64,000 nt of DNA from Myxococcota bacterium. Lineage in GTDB: Bacteria > Myxococcota_A > UBA796 > JAJRTE01. The position numbers and the translations under genes were made by a program. Below are positions 45,343 to 54,072 of this stretch, in pieces (positions within the stretch are counted from its first letter, which is position 1; the number at the start of each line of letters is the position of its first letter). The notes under the pieces were generated by a model that was given only the letters and a program-made list of their open reading frames with translations, was not told the origin of the DNA and did not search any database. The stretch spans positions 54,321 to 118,320 of the forward strand of contig JAJRTE010000147.1 in the NCBI GenBank assembly GCA_024278455.1, given 5' to 3'.

Positions 45343-46176
45343 TCAATGCGCGTCCGGCTCTCCGTCCAGCTCGAGCACCTGGTCCATGGTGTAGAGGCCG
45401 GGCGTGCGTTCAGCAAGCCAGCGAGCCGCTCGAACCGCGCCCCGGGCGAATGCCATCCGGTCGGCGACCCGGTGGGTCAGTTCAATCCGTTCGCCGGTAC
45501 CGAAGAAGTAGACCGTGTGTTCTCCCACCACGTCTCCGCCGCGCAACACGCCCACGCCCGCCTGGCCGGTGCCGCCTCGAGGTCCGATGACGCCGCGACG
45601 CCGTAGCACCACGTCCGGGTCCGGTTCACCCCTGGCCGCGGATGCTGCGTGTGCGAGCGCGAGGGCCGTCCCGCTCGGCGCGTCCCGCTTGTGCCGGTGG
45701 TGGATGTCCAGGATCTCGAGGTCGAAGGCAGGACCGAGACACGCGGCGGCTTGACGTGCGAGCGCTTTCAGCAGGTTGGCACCCAGGCTCATGTTGGGCG
45801 CCCACAACACCGGTACTTCGCCGGCCAGTGTCTCGAGCGCGGCGAACTGGGCATCCTCGAGGCCTGTCGTGCCAGACACCAAGGCGTTCTCGGTGGCGCG
45901 GACCGCGGGAAGGAACGCATCCAGCGCGCCAGGGGTTGTGAAATCGATGACCACGTGGGCGTCGCGGAAGGCTGTTTCCGGGTTGGCCGTCACGCGGACA
46001 CCAAGGGGAGGCCGGCCCGTCACCACGCCGAGGTCCTGTCCGATCCACGGCTCGTCGGGCAACGTCAATGCGCCGGAAATCCGCATGCCGGGCGTCTCGA
46101 GCAGGGCCTGGACCACCATGCGTCCCATGCGGCCCGCGGCACCCGCCACGGCGACAGGCAGGGATTCGCGGTTCAT
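45343..46176 (-). CDS. dapB: 4-hydroxy-tetrahydrodipicolinate reductase
   Basis: 277 residues. The Rossmann motif VAVAGAAGRMGRMVV and the substrate-binding HHRHKRDAPSGTAL are diagnostic, as is VSGTTGL. It carries out the second committed step of lysine and diaminopimelate synthesis. The ATG overlaps the dapA stop in an ATGA junction. Confidence 0.97.
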   Translation of the reverse strand: MNRESLPVAVAGAAGRMGRMVVQALLETPGMRISGALTLPDEPWIGQDLGVVTGRPPLGVRVTANPETAFRDAHVVIDFTTPGALDAFLPAVRATENALVSGTTGLEDAQFAALETLAGEVPVLWAPNMSLGANLLKALARQAAACLGPAFDLEILDIHHRHKRDAPSGTALALAHAASAARGEPDPDVVLRRRGVIGPRGGTGQAGVGVLRGGDVVGEHTVYFFGTGERIELTHRVADRMAFARGAVRAARWLAERTPGLYTMDQVLELDGEPDAH

Positions 46177-47057
46177 GACGCACCCTCCCCCAGCCCGAGG
46201 GAGGCCAATGCGCGCCTCAACGTGTCGCGGTGCACGGCGGACAACGGGTGAAGCGGCATTCGAAACTCTTCCTGCACCAGTCCTATCATGGCCAGTGCGG
46301 ATTTCACCGGAATCGGGTTGCTCTCGAGAAACAACGCTTGCATGAGCGGATAGAGTCGCTGGTGCACGGCGCGCGCCTGGTCCAGGGCGCCCGCAGCAGC
46401 GGTGTCGACCAGTTCACGCATCAGCTCCGGCACCAGGTTGGACACCACCGAGATGGCACCCTGTCCCCCGAGAGCCATGAAGGGGAGTACGGTGAAATCA
46501 TCCCCGGACAGCAGGGTCAAGGCGTCGGTCCTGAGAAGAATTTCCGATACCGCCCGCATGTTCCCGCTCGCCTCCTTGATGCCCGTGATGTTGGGCACCT
46601 CCGCCAGTCGTGCCACCGTGTCCGGATGCAGCGACACGCCGGTACGACCCGGCACGTTGTAGAGGCACACGTCGATCGACACCGCCTCGGCCACCGCCAG
46701 GAAGTGCTGGTATAGCCCTTCCTGCGTGGGCTTGTTGTAATAGGGGGTCACCACGAGCACCCCGTCTGCTCCCAGGGTCTCCGCCCGCCGCGCGTGGTTG
46801 ATCGTGGATCGGGTGTCGTTGGTTCCCACGCCCACCAATACCGGAATCCGTCCGGACGTCTCCGACACGCAGCAGTAGACGACTTCGTCGCGCTCCGCAT
46901 TCGAGAGCGTGGCCGCCTCCCCGGTCGTGCCGCAGGGCACAAGGCCTGCCACGCCCGCTTCGAGCTGCCGTTTCACGAGACCACCCAGGGCGACACGATC
47001 CACGGAGCCCTCACGGAGTGGCGTTACCAGTGCGGTCATCAGTCCTTCCATGCGCAT
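46173..47057 (-). CDS. dapA: 4-hydroxy-tetrahydrodipicolinate synthase
   Basis: 294 residues. The catalytic residues are in VVTPYYNKPTQEG, YNVPGRTG and the Schiff-base lysine of GIKEASGN; GTTGEAATL is the pyruvate-binding loop. It condenses pyruvate with aspartate semialdehyde. AGGAA precedes the ATG at 47057. The gene lies 35 bp behind the porin-like gene, so the two may share a transcript. Confidence 0.97.
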   Translation of the reverse strand: MRMEGLMTALVTPLREGSVDRVALGGLVKRQLEAGVAGLVPCGTTGEAATLSNAERDEVVYCCVSETSGRIPVLVGVGTNDTRSTINHARRAETLGADGVLVVTPYYNKPTQEGLYQHFLAVAEAVSIDVCLYNVPGRTGVSLHPDTVARLAEVPNITGIKEASGNMRAVSEILLRTDALTLLSGDDFTVLPFMALGGQGAISVVSNLVPELMRELVDTAAAGALDQARAVHQRLYPLMQALFLESNPIPVKSALAMIGLVQEEFRMPLHPLSAVHRDTLRRALASLGLGEGAS

Positions 47058-47092
47058 GGCTGATTCCTGTCTATCGGTGTGGGCGAAACGGA

Positions 47093-48547
47093 TCAGAACG
47101 CCACGACGGCCAGCAACTGGCCGCCGAATGCGAACTCGTCGTTCGAACCAAAAACTCCTCCCGGGAAGAACAACGCCGTGGTGGCACTCAGCGTCAGGCG
47201 ATCGAAGAGCTGGCTGGCAAGCTCGATATCGAACTCGTAGCCATAGTCCTTGGAGCCGTTGAAGTCGCTGGTGGCGGTCAGTGCCCAGGCTCCAATCCCG
47301 CCGACTCGAGCCGTGAGGTTCGTCAGGATGTTGAACCGCAGGGAAGGGGCGACATAGAAGGCGTTGGAAATGCGGTTGCCCACGATCGCGCCGTCATAGA
47401 TATCGTCTGGCGACACGTCGGAGGCCAGGCTGGCTCGAGCGGGCATGGGCACGCGGAAGAGGAGGAGTCCGACGTGGTAGTTCCGGTCGAACTCGAACGT
47501 CTTCAGCTTGCCATCCTGGTCGTCGTAGGCAGGATCATCGTCCCCGGAGGCGAGCCCGGTTTCGACGCCCGCCCGCCAGTGCCGGGAACTCCAGTTCAGG
47601 CGCGCGATACCGCCGAAGGAATTGATGACCACGTTTTCGCGGACCCGGGGATCGACCCCGTCTTCCTCGGCCTCGAACACCATCCGGCTGCCGTCTCCAC
47701 CGCCGTAGCGGTAGATGGCTTCGAGTTCCAGTTCCACGGAGCCGAGAACCGATTTGCCCCACAGGTCGAACGTCCAGGTCTTCATGTTGTTTCGGTAGGT
47801 GTCGTCCGCCTCGGGGTCCCCTTCCTCGAGCCAGGAGCGGTCATCCTGGTAGTAGGTGTAGAAGGATCCTGAGAGCAGTTCGCTCCGGTAGGCCACCGCC
47901 GCGGCCGCGGCCTGGGCATCGTATGGCCGATCCACGTCCCCCTCGTAGATCATGTCGTACCCGGCGAGCAGGAAAACGTTGCCAACGCGCGTCAGGAACT
48001 GAATCCGATCGGCCGTGTCCCCGGGGTAGTCCGCATCGGGACCACGACCATCGTTGAAATAGACCCCGGAACCCACGTGCATGCCCGTTCGCCCGAACTT
48101 GAAACGCCCGAAGGGCGTAAACACCTCGGCCCACAGGCGTCGAGCCGCCACCACGGGCACATTCGAGGGGAGGGAGAAGGACTGGCTCTGCCCGATCGGG
48201 TCGTAGTATCCGCTCAAGCCGGGAATTCGTTCCGGGTTCGTGCCCCACATCAGGTCCGGCAGGAAATCAAACTGGGAAAACACGGAGAGGTACTGATTTA
48301 CACGCAGTTCGGGCTCGAGGCGCAACCGCTGCTCGAAATAGCTGCTGGTGCCGTCGTCACCGACCTGAAGCGGATCGCTCGCGTCCGATAACGCCACGCC
48401 GCGCTTGAGGAACAGGTTGTCGTAGACTCTGGCGCGGAGACGGAAGTTGCCGTCGATATACACTTCCGTACCGGCTCGAGACGGGGGAGAATGGCCGAAC
48501 AGCAGCCAAGCGGCAATCATGACGAAACACCAACGCCCTCGATGCAT
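47093..48547 (-). CDS. Outer-membrane beta-barrel protein, alginate-export/porin-like
   Basis: 484 residues from the ATG at 48547 with GGAGG upstream. A signal peptide (WCFVMIAAWLLFGHSPPSRA) precedes a protein made of alternating amphipathic strands with turn-rich acidic loops (FRLRARVYDNLF, RLRLEPELRVN, RRLWAEVFTPFGRFKFGR, ELELEAIYRYGGGDG), ending in a C-terminal phenylalanine (LLAVVAF), the usual barrel-assembly signal. The general pattern matches alginate-export-type barrels and the myxobacterial TIGR04551-like proteins. The transported compound is unknown. Located directly upstream of dapA. Confidence 0.8.
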   Translation of the reverse strand: MHRGRWCFVMIAAWLLFGHSPPSRAGTEVYIDGNFRLRARVYDNLFLKRGVALSDASDPLQVGDDGTSSYFEQRLRLEPELRVNQYLSVFSQFDFLPDLMWGTNPERIPGLSGYYDPIGQSQSFSLPSNVPVVAARRLWAEVFTPFGRFKFGRTGMHVGSGVYFNDGRGPDADYPGDTADRIQFLTRVGNVFLLAGYDMIYEGDVDRPYDAQAAAAAVAYRSELLSGSFYTYYQDDRSWLEEGDPEADDTYRNNMKTWTFDLWGKSVLGSVELELEAIYRYGGGDGSRMVFEAEEDGVDPRVRENVVINSFGGIARLNWSSRHWRAGVETGLASGDDDPAYDDQDGKLKTFEFDRNYHVGLLLFRVPMPARASLASDVSPDDIYDGAIVGNRISNAFYVAPSLRFNILTNLTARVGGIGAWALTATSDFNGSKDYGYEFDIELASQLFDRLTLSATTALFFPGGVFGSNDEFAFGGQLLAVVAF

Positions 48548-48612
48548 TACGTCCTCCGTTGCGACAACTCCGCTGTTTTTCATGGGAATGTCGCCAAAAA
48601 TAGGGCTGCGTA

Positions 48613-48641
48613 TCCGTAGCACGCACAGCACTCCGTGTCAA
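48613..48641 (-). promoter_or_regulatory. Sigma70-type promoter for the porin-dap operon
   Basis: TTGACA (48641-48636), 17 bp, TACGGA (48618-48613), about 65 bp before the porin start codon. Confidence 0.5.
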
Positions 48642-48800
48642 GGTCTTTGGCTCTCAATCCGCCGTCATTCCCGGGCACGAGCGTGTCGCCGTTCCCAGGC
48701 CGTTCGCGCCTGGTTCGGACCGGCACCGCACCTGTCCGACCTTCGCTCGAGGACCGTGTGCCGCGCTGGCCAGCGGACACGCACCATGGGCACGGGGGCG

Positions 48801-49724
48801 TCAGAAGCTCCCGACGCCATCCAGGCGGGTCAGCCCTGCGGATCGAGCCGCTCGCACGGCCTCCCGGTGTTCGGAAGCGGTGGGCAGCCTAGAGATGGGG
48901 GGGAAGGTGTGCGCATGCCAGCATGGCCGGTACTGGGCCATCACGTTCACGTAGGTGTCCGGGGAGATCTCCTGAGCGATGAATGCCGTGACATCCTCGG
49001 TCCCCGCCGTGCCGCCGGGCATCACCAGGTGGCGAACCAGCAGCCCACGTCGAGCCACGCCGCCGGAGCCGACAACCAGGTCGCCGACCTGCCTGTGCAT
49101 CTCCTTGAGCGCCGCTCGAGCCGCCGCGGGGTAGTCGCGCGCGGCACACGTGGCCTCGGCCACCTCCTCCGACCAGAACTTGAAGTCCGGCATGTAGATG
49201 TCCACGACACCCTCGAGGAGCGCCAGTGTTTCGACGCTGTCGTAGCCGCTCGAGTTGTAGACCAGCGGGACGTGCAGCCCGGCCTCCACGGCCACGGGCA
49301 TGGCGGCCAGGATCTGGGGCACCACGTGAGAAGGCGTCACCAGGTTGATGTTGTGGCATCCCATTCGCTGCAGCTCGACCATGATTTCCGCCAGCCGCTC
49401 GTCCGACACCTCGGCGCCGGCCATTCGGTGGCTGATGTCGTCGTTCTGGCAGAAGCAGCACAGCAGGTTGCAGCTCGCGAAGAAGATGGTTCCCGACCCG
49501 TGACGCCCCACGAGGGGGGCCTCCTCGCCGAAGTGGGGACCGAAACTCGCCACCCTGGCGTGCCGTCCCGTCCGGCAAGTGCCCGCTTCGCCGGCGAGGC
49601 GGTCGGCGCCGCAACGCCGAGGACAGATCCTGCAATCGGCGAGCTGCCCGATGGCGTGCCGTGCCCTGGACGCCAGGATTCCGGACCGATACGTGGCCAA
49701 GTACGATGGTTCCCTGCTTCCCAT
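48801..49724 (-). CDS. Radical SAM protein, PflA-like
   Basis: 307 residues from the ATG at 49724, with GGGAG 7 nt upstream. A Cys-rich N-terminal region (CRICPRRCG, CRTG) precedes the radical SAM cluster CNLLCCFC (CX3CX2C). Downstream are NINLVTPSHVVPQIL, DIYMPDFKFW and HLVMPGGTAGTED. This layout is that of the widespread PflA-like radical SAM family of unknown substrate, rather than a true glycyl-radical activase; no glycyl-radical enzyme gene is nearby. It is divergent from the isochorismatase operon. Confidence 0.88.
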   Translation of the reverse strand: MGSREPSYLATYRSGILASRARHAIGQLADCRICPRRCGADRLAGEAGTCRTGRHARVASFGPHFGEEAPLVGRHGSGTIFFASCNLLCCFCQNDDISHRMAGAEVSDERLAEIMVELQRMGCHNINLVTPSHVVPQILAAMPVAVEAGLHVPLVYNSSGYDSVETLALLEGVVDIYMPDFKFWSEEVAEATCAARDYPAAARAALKEMHRQVGDLVVGSGGVARRGLLVRHLVMPGGTAGTEDVTAFIAQEISPDTYVNVMAQYRPCWHAHTFPPISRLPTASEHREAVRAARSAGLTRLDGVGSF

Positions 49725-49813
49725 GCCGACTCTCCCGATGGACATCGCCTCGAGCCCGCTGGAGGCCCAACGAAGCCCGTTGGGCAGCGCCCGCGCACGC
49801 CGCTGCCGTCTCG

Positions 49814-49843
49814 ATCCTACCAGATCTCTCCCGGATGCGTGAA
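49814..49843 (-). promoter_or_regulatory. Possible promoter for the PflA-like gene
   Basis: TTCACG (49843-49838), 18 bp, TAGGAT (49819-49814), about 90 bp upstream of the gene. Confidence 0.35.
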
Positions 49844-49850
49844 TCCATGG

Positions 49851-49880
49851 TTGCACGTCTCGAGGTCACCTTGGCATAAT
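49851..49880 (+). promoter_or_regulatory. Possible promoter for the isochorismatase operon
   Basis: TTGCAC (49851-49856), 18 bp, CATAAT (49875-49880). The leader to the ATG at 50079 would be nearly 200 nt and contains nothing else that I recognise; the whole stretch 49725-50078 is otherwise non-coding. Confidence 0.45.
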
Positions 49881-50078
49881 GGCGGGCAGAGACGGCGAGG
49901 GCAGCCTGGCGCGCGCCGCGATGCCCGGTCCCGGCCAGCGGGATGACGCGGCGCGATCGTGCCCGGGGCCAGGCTTCCCTTGGCCGGTGACCCGGCACGT
50001 CGTCGGCCGAAACCGTTTCCCGAACTTCCCGCGCACGATCGCGGCCACCCGGCGGCCCGGTACGAGGCTTGGAACACG

Positions 50079-50774
50079 ATGAGAACGCAAGACTATGCTG
50101 GCCAGGCCGTGCTCAAGGCCAAGACCGAGCACTGGTTGGCAACGATCCGCAACACCGTGGCGCCGAGACCTCACCTCGAGCCGCACGTGCCCTCGTGCGT
50201 CCTGCTCGTGGTGGACATGCTGCGCTACTTCGTCTCGCCGGAAGGGCGGTCCTACCTGCCCGCCGCCACGCCGATAGTGCCCAACGTCGTTGCGTTGATC
50301 CGTGCCTGGCGCCGCACCGGCGGACCGGTGGTGTTCACGCGCCACTGCCACGAAGGACCCCACGACCTCGGGATGCTCGGGAAATTCTTCTCCGACTACA
50401 TCCGTTGCGGAGAACCGGATTCGGCCCTGGTCCCCGGCGTCGAACCACGGGAAGACGAGCCGGTTTTCCGGAAGACCACCTACGACGCCTTCCTCGGTAC
50501 CGGCCTCGAGGACCACTTGCGCAGCCGCGGCGTATCCCAGGTGCTCGTCACCGGCGTGCTCACCCACATGTGCGTCGAAACCACGGCCCGTTCGGCTTTC
50601 TGCCGAGGATTCGAGGTGTTCGTGGCCGCCGACGCCACGGCGTCGAGCCGCGAGACCTTCCATCTCCACGCCCTCATGTCCATGGCCGACTCGGTCGCGG
50701 TTGTTTTCGGCACCGAGGAGATCCTCGAGAAGGTTGGCGGGACCGGGCGTGCGCTGGGCGCCAAGAGCGGATAG
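50079..50774 (+). CDS. Isochorismatase-family cysteine hydrolase
   Basis: 231 residues from the ATG at 50079. The catalytic triad is visible: Asp in LLVVDML, Lys in FRKTTYDAF and Cys in LTHMCVETTARSA, together with the cis-peptide VTGVLTHMC. The family hydrolyses isochorismate, nicotinamide, biuret, carbamoylsarcosine and related amides; the VPGVEPREDEPVFRK stretch is common to the amidase-type branch. It is the first gene of an apparent three-gene operon with a flavoprotein and an RlmN-like radical SAM protein. Confidence 0.9.
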   Translation: MRTQDYAGQAVLKAKTEHWLATIRNTVAPRPHLEPHVPSCVLLVVDMLRYFVSPEGRSYLPAATPIVPNVVALIRAWRRTGGPVVFTRHCHEGPHDLGMLGKFFSDYIRCGEPDSALVPGVEPREDEPVFRKTTYDAFLGTGLEDHLRSRGVSQVLVTGVLTHMCVETTARSAFCRGFEVFVAADATASSRETFHLHALMSMADSVAVVFGTEEILEKVGGTGRALGAKSG

Positions 50775-50857
50775 TGTGAACCGAATGGCCGCACCGTCTT
50801 CTCGGGTCAGCACGAAGCCACCATTCCGGCGCCACTGATGTTCACGACGGAGGGACC

Positions 50858-51871
50858 GTGGACATGTCACACCCCATCGATCCCGCCCAGGTGGTGGTTG
50901 TTGGAGCAGGGCCGGCCGGCTGTTCCGCGGCCGTTCAGTGCGTTCGTCTCGGGGTTCGGCCCCGCTTGCTCGACAAGACGGGTCGGCCTGGCGGGCTGGT
51001 CCGGAACGCCTTTCGCGTGGAGAACTATCTGGGCCTCGAGCCGATGGACGGCAAGGCCTTCGTGGCCCGCATGTCGAACCACCTGCGCCGCTTCGGCGTG
51101 GAGGTGGAGCGTTCGCACGTGCGCCGAGTCGGTCTTTCCGGCGGCCCTGGCGACGAGCGCTTCTTCGTGGTGACGACCAGGGAGGGGGTGATACATGCTC
51201 GAAGCGTGATTCTTGCCAGCGGCACGCAGCCGCGTCGGTTGCCGGTCCTGCAAGACCTCGAGGCGCCCGTCAGTGGCGCCGTGGTCGGGGAAGAATGTGG
51301 CGTTCCGTTGGTGTACCACGAGGTGGCGGACCTGCGCGCCTGCGCGGGGGGTCCGGGGCATGTCGCGGTGGTGGGAGGGGGGGAGGCCGCCCTGGACTTC
51401 TCCCTGACGCTCGCGCGTTCAGGCGCTCGAGTCACCGTGCTGGTCAGGAGCGCCGAACTGAAGGCTTGTGGACGTCTGGTGGAGCAAGTCGGTGCGGCCG
51501 AAGCGGTTGCGGTTCGCATGCGTGCCCGGGTGGTCGGTTGCCGGCGTTATTCGGCGCCTGGTGCGGACGGAAAGATCGCACTGGACGTGGACGTTGCCGG
51601 TGAGATACAACCGTTGATGTGCCATGCGGTCCTGGTCGCCATTGGGCGCCGGAGCGCCCTCGAGCAGATTTTGGACAGTGACCTGTTGCGGCGCCTGGTG
51701 GGGCGAGGTCTCTACCCGGAAGTTCCCGGCTTGTTCGTGGCTGGGGACGCCCGGACGGGTGCGCTGGGACAGGTCTCGATGGCGGCCGGCGACGGTATCG
51801 AGGCAGCCATGGCTGCCGTCCGCCACGTGCGAGGAGAACACGACCATGAGACTGCTCTACACGACCGGTGA
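50858..51871 (+). CDS. NAD(P)-dependent flavoprotein related to thioredoxin reductase, lacking the CxxC pair
   Basis: 337 residues from a GTG at 50858 with GGAGGG close upstream (ATG 50864 is the alternative). It has the FAD motif VVVVGAGPAGCSAAVQ, the NAD(P) motif VAVVGGGEAALDFSL and the distal FAD segment GLFVAGDA. The redox-active CxxC of thioredoxin reductase is missing, as in ferredoxin-NADP reductases of the TrxR-like type. It probably delivers electrons to another protein. Its end overlaps the next gene by 26 bp, so the two are likely translated together; the radical SAM partner needs a reductant, which makes a functional link plausible (inference). Confidence 0.87.
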   Translation: MDMSHPIDPAQVVVVGAGPAGCSAAVQCVRLGVRPRLLDKTGRPGGLVRNAFRVENYLGLEPMDGKAFVARMSNHLRRFGVEVERSHVRRVGLSGGPGDERFFVVTTREGVIHARSVILASGTQPRRLPVLQDLEAPVSGAVVGEECGVPLVYHEVADLRACAGGPGHVAVVGGGEAALDFSLTLARSGARVTVLVRSAELKACGRLVEQVGAAEAVAVRMRARVVGCRRYSAPGADGKIALDVDVAGEIQPLMCHAVLVAIGRRSALEQILDSDLLRRLVGRGLYPEVPGLFVAGDARTGALGQVSMAAGDGIEAAMAAVRHVRGEHDHETALHDR

Positions 51872-52796
51872 CGATGTGCTCGCCCGTGTCTTCGTCATGG
51901 AGACCGGCGATGGTGCGCGGATCGAATGCGTGGAGTCGGTACAGCCCCCGGTACCCAGGGACAGGAAATGGGTGCTGATCGTGTCGACCTTGAAGGGATG
52001 TCCGGTTGCGTGTCCGATGTGCGACGCGGGCGGGCACTACCATGGCAGGCTGTCGGCAGAGGAGATTCTTGCGCAGATCGATTTCCTGGTGAGCCGGCGG
52101 TACCCGTCCCGTCATGTGCCCTCGAGCCTCTGGAAGATCCAGTTCGCCCGCATGGGTGACCCGGCATTCAACGATGCGGTGCTGGAAGTCCTCGAGCGGC
52201 TCCCGGCCCGCTACGACGCTCCCGGGTTGCTTCCGAGCATCTCGACGGTCGCCCCGGCCGGCCGGGCGGGGTTCCTGGAAGCCCTGCGTGAAATCAAGCA
52301 GCGGCGCTACGAAGGCGGACGTTTCCAGATGCAGTTCTCGCTCCACACCACGGACGAGGCAGCCAGATCCCGGCTCATCCCCACGCACACCTGGTCGCTC
52401 GAGGCGATCGCCGAATATGGCTCCCGCTTCTTCTCACCCGGAGATCGCAAGATCACGCTGAACTTCGCCCCGGTCGAAAGCATGCCACTTGACCCTGAGA
52501 TGCTCGTCGGGCTGTTCTCCCCGGAGCGGTTCCTGGTCAAGCTCACCCCGGTCAACCCCACGCATGCCGCGGTGCGCAGCGGTCTGAAGGGCCGCATCGA
52601 CCCTGCTGATCCGGAAGGGAACGCACGGATCGTGCGCGCGTTTCGGGCGGCAGGTTTCGATACCATCCTGAGCATCGGGGAGTTGCGCGAGAACGTCATC
52701 GGCTCCAACTGCGGCATGTACGTGGCAGCGCTGGACGCGATGCGGCAGACGCACGCCGTTCGATCGATGGCCGGGGCTCGATCCATGGTCTTGTAG
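51846..52796 (+). CDS. RlmN/Cfr-like radical SAM protein
   Basis: 316 residues. The cluster motif is CPVACPMC (CX3CX2C). Further RlmN-like elements are IQFARMGDPAFN (the (G/A)MGEP loop), FSLHTTDEAARSRLIP and LNFAPVESMP, and a C-terminal cysteine in GSNCGMY at the place of the methyl-carrying Cys of RlmN. True RlmN has an N-terminal HhH domain and is about 350 residues; this protein has a different short N-terminus, so its target may not be A2503 of 23S rRNA. Last gene of the isochorismatase-flavoprotein-radical SAM operon. Confidence 0.85.
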   Translation: MRLLYTTGDDVLARVFVMETGDGARIECVESVQPPVPRDRKWVLIVSTLKGCPVACPMCDAGGHYHGRLSAEEILAQIDFLVSRRYPSRHVPSSLWKIQFARMGDPAFNDAVLEVLERLPARYDAPGLLPSISTVAPAGRAGFLEALREIKQRRYEGGRFQMQFSLHTTDEAARSRLIPTHTWSLEAIAEYGSRFFSPGDRKITLNFAPVESMPLDPEMLVGLFSPERFLVKLTPVNPTHAAVRSGLKGRIDPADPEGNARIVRAFRAAGFDTILSIGELRENVIGSNCGMYVAALDAMRQTHAVRSMAGARSMVL

Positions 52797-52836
52797 GGGG
52801 TTCCTGCGGGCGGCTCGCCGTGTTCCGCGGGCCATG

Positions 52837-53778
52837 CTACGGTTTGCGTGCGCGGAAGAGAATCGGGGCAAGGGCGAAGACCAGGAATACTCCCGCGGGT
52901 GCGCGGGTGCCGGGTTGCCCGGACCCGCCACTGCACCCCCCGGCCGGCGTGACCGTCAGGTAGACCGGAACCACCTGGGGGCTGTTCGCCGCGTCCCGGT
53001 CGCTCAGCGTGATGGCCGCGGTGTAGTCGCCAGGGTCGAGCTGTTCGGTGCTGTACGAGACGGTAACGGAAACGGCTTGGTCCGCCCCGGGCGGGATGTC
53101 GGCGGCAGGGGGCGAGACGGTCAGCCAGTCGGCGTTGGCGTCGATTTGCAACTGGAGGACCCGTTCGCCGGTGTTGGTCACGGTCAGCGTGTCGTCGGGC
53201 GGCGTGTCGCCCTGCGTCGTGGCCGGGGTCAGCATGTCCGGCCGGACCTCGATCACAGCAGGTTCGGCATCTTCCGCCTTCTGGGTCCATTGCCAGACCA
53301 GGCGGTAGTTGACGTGGATGTTGCAGGGCAGCCCCATGCCCCACACCTCGTCGGAAGGACCGTCCACGTAGGCCCCGTAAGGACCTCGAGGCCCCTCGGG
53401 ATAGTAGGGACACCAGCCGCCGTACATGGGGAAGTCTCCCCAGTACCCGTCGAGTTCGCCCTTGGTGTACACTTCCGCGTACTCCTCGGGAGCGCCAGTG
53501 GGCCAGGCTGCCCAGCAAAGCTGTCCCTCGGTGGGCTGCCCGCTCGAGTCCAACGCCTTGTAGTAGATGTTGTGGTTGCCGTTCGATTCGCTCTCGTCTT
53601 CGTAGACCGCGCTCACCAGGCGCCAGTACCAGGCGCCCGGAGATACGCCGGCGTCGACCCAGAAGATCCCCAGGTCGTCGAGGCGGCTGTCCCACACGTC
53701 CGGCTCGGCTGCGGCCTGTCCGGCAGCCACCAGTACGATTGAGGCCGCTGCGAGCGCTGTCACGATCTCGTTGCGCAT
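52837..53778 (-). CDS. Secreted protein with BACON/Ig-like domain and MYXO-CTERM-like tail
   Basis: 313 residues from the ATG at 53778, which has the strong site GGAGGTG. A signal peptide ending GQAAAEP precedes a novel N-terminal domain rich in Trp, Tyr and Gly (ISPGAWYWRLVSAVYED-type; GYWGDFPMYGGWCPYYPEG). Residues about 190-270 are a BACON-like Ig fold (NADWLTVSPPAADIPPG). The C-terminus has a Cys-Gly motif (GGCSGGSG), a hydrophobic helix (GVFLVFALAPILF) and RARK, the layout of MYXO-CTERM/rhombosortase-type sorting tails. The signal is not a perfect match to the described consensus. Convergent with the radical SAM gene. Confidence 0.72.
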   Translation of the reverse strand: MRNEIVTALAAASIVLVAAGQAAAEPDVWDSRLDDLGIFWVDAGVSPGAWYWRLVSAVYEDESESNGNHNIYYKALDSSGQPTEGQLCWAAWPTGAPEEYAEVYTKGELDGYWGDFPMYGGWCPYYPEGPRGPYGAYVDGPSDEVWGMGLPCNIHVNYRLVWQWTQKAEDAEPAVIEVRPDMLTPATTQGDTPPDDTLTVTNTGERVLQLQIDANADWLTVSPPAADIPPGADQAVSVTVSYSTEQLDPGDYTAAITLSDRDAANSPQVVPVYLTVTPAGGCSGGSGQPGTRAPAGVFLVFALAPILFRARKP

Positions 53779-53978
53779 GTCACCTCCTTCATGGAAAGAC
53801 CCTGAGCAGGCCAACCGCCACAAGGCCGGAGGCGCCCGGCTCCACCAGCGGTTGGACTCGAGACAGAACACATGATAGAGCACACGGCTCCGCGACCGAT
53901 CGACATGGTGACACCGGTCGCGCGGCGATGCAACGGGTTCGTCCCCTGGACGACAACAGGGTTTCACTTTCCCCCCGG

Positions 53979-54006
53979 TTGACTTGCGCCGGGTCTGTGC
54001 TAGCAT
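53979..54006 (+). promoter_or_regulatory. Sigma70-type promoter for the lipoprotein at 54073
   Basis: TTGACT (53979-53984), 16 bp, TAGCAT (54001-54006). The rest of the 294-bp gap 53779-54072 shows nothing else that I recognise. Confidence 0.45.
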
Positions 54007-54072
54007 CGACCTGGAGTCCACACCGGTGTCCGGAACGGACGAACTCGCATTCGAGGGAGAAGCGGGGGTATC

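Noticed and set aside
47058..47092. Lysine riboswitch in front of dapA
   Set aside because: Only 35 bp separate dapA from the upstream porin-like gene, too short for the element.
50858..51871. Thioredoxin reductase (trxB)
   Set aside because: The fold fits, but the essential CxxC pair between the NAD(P) and FAD parts is absent.
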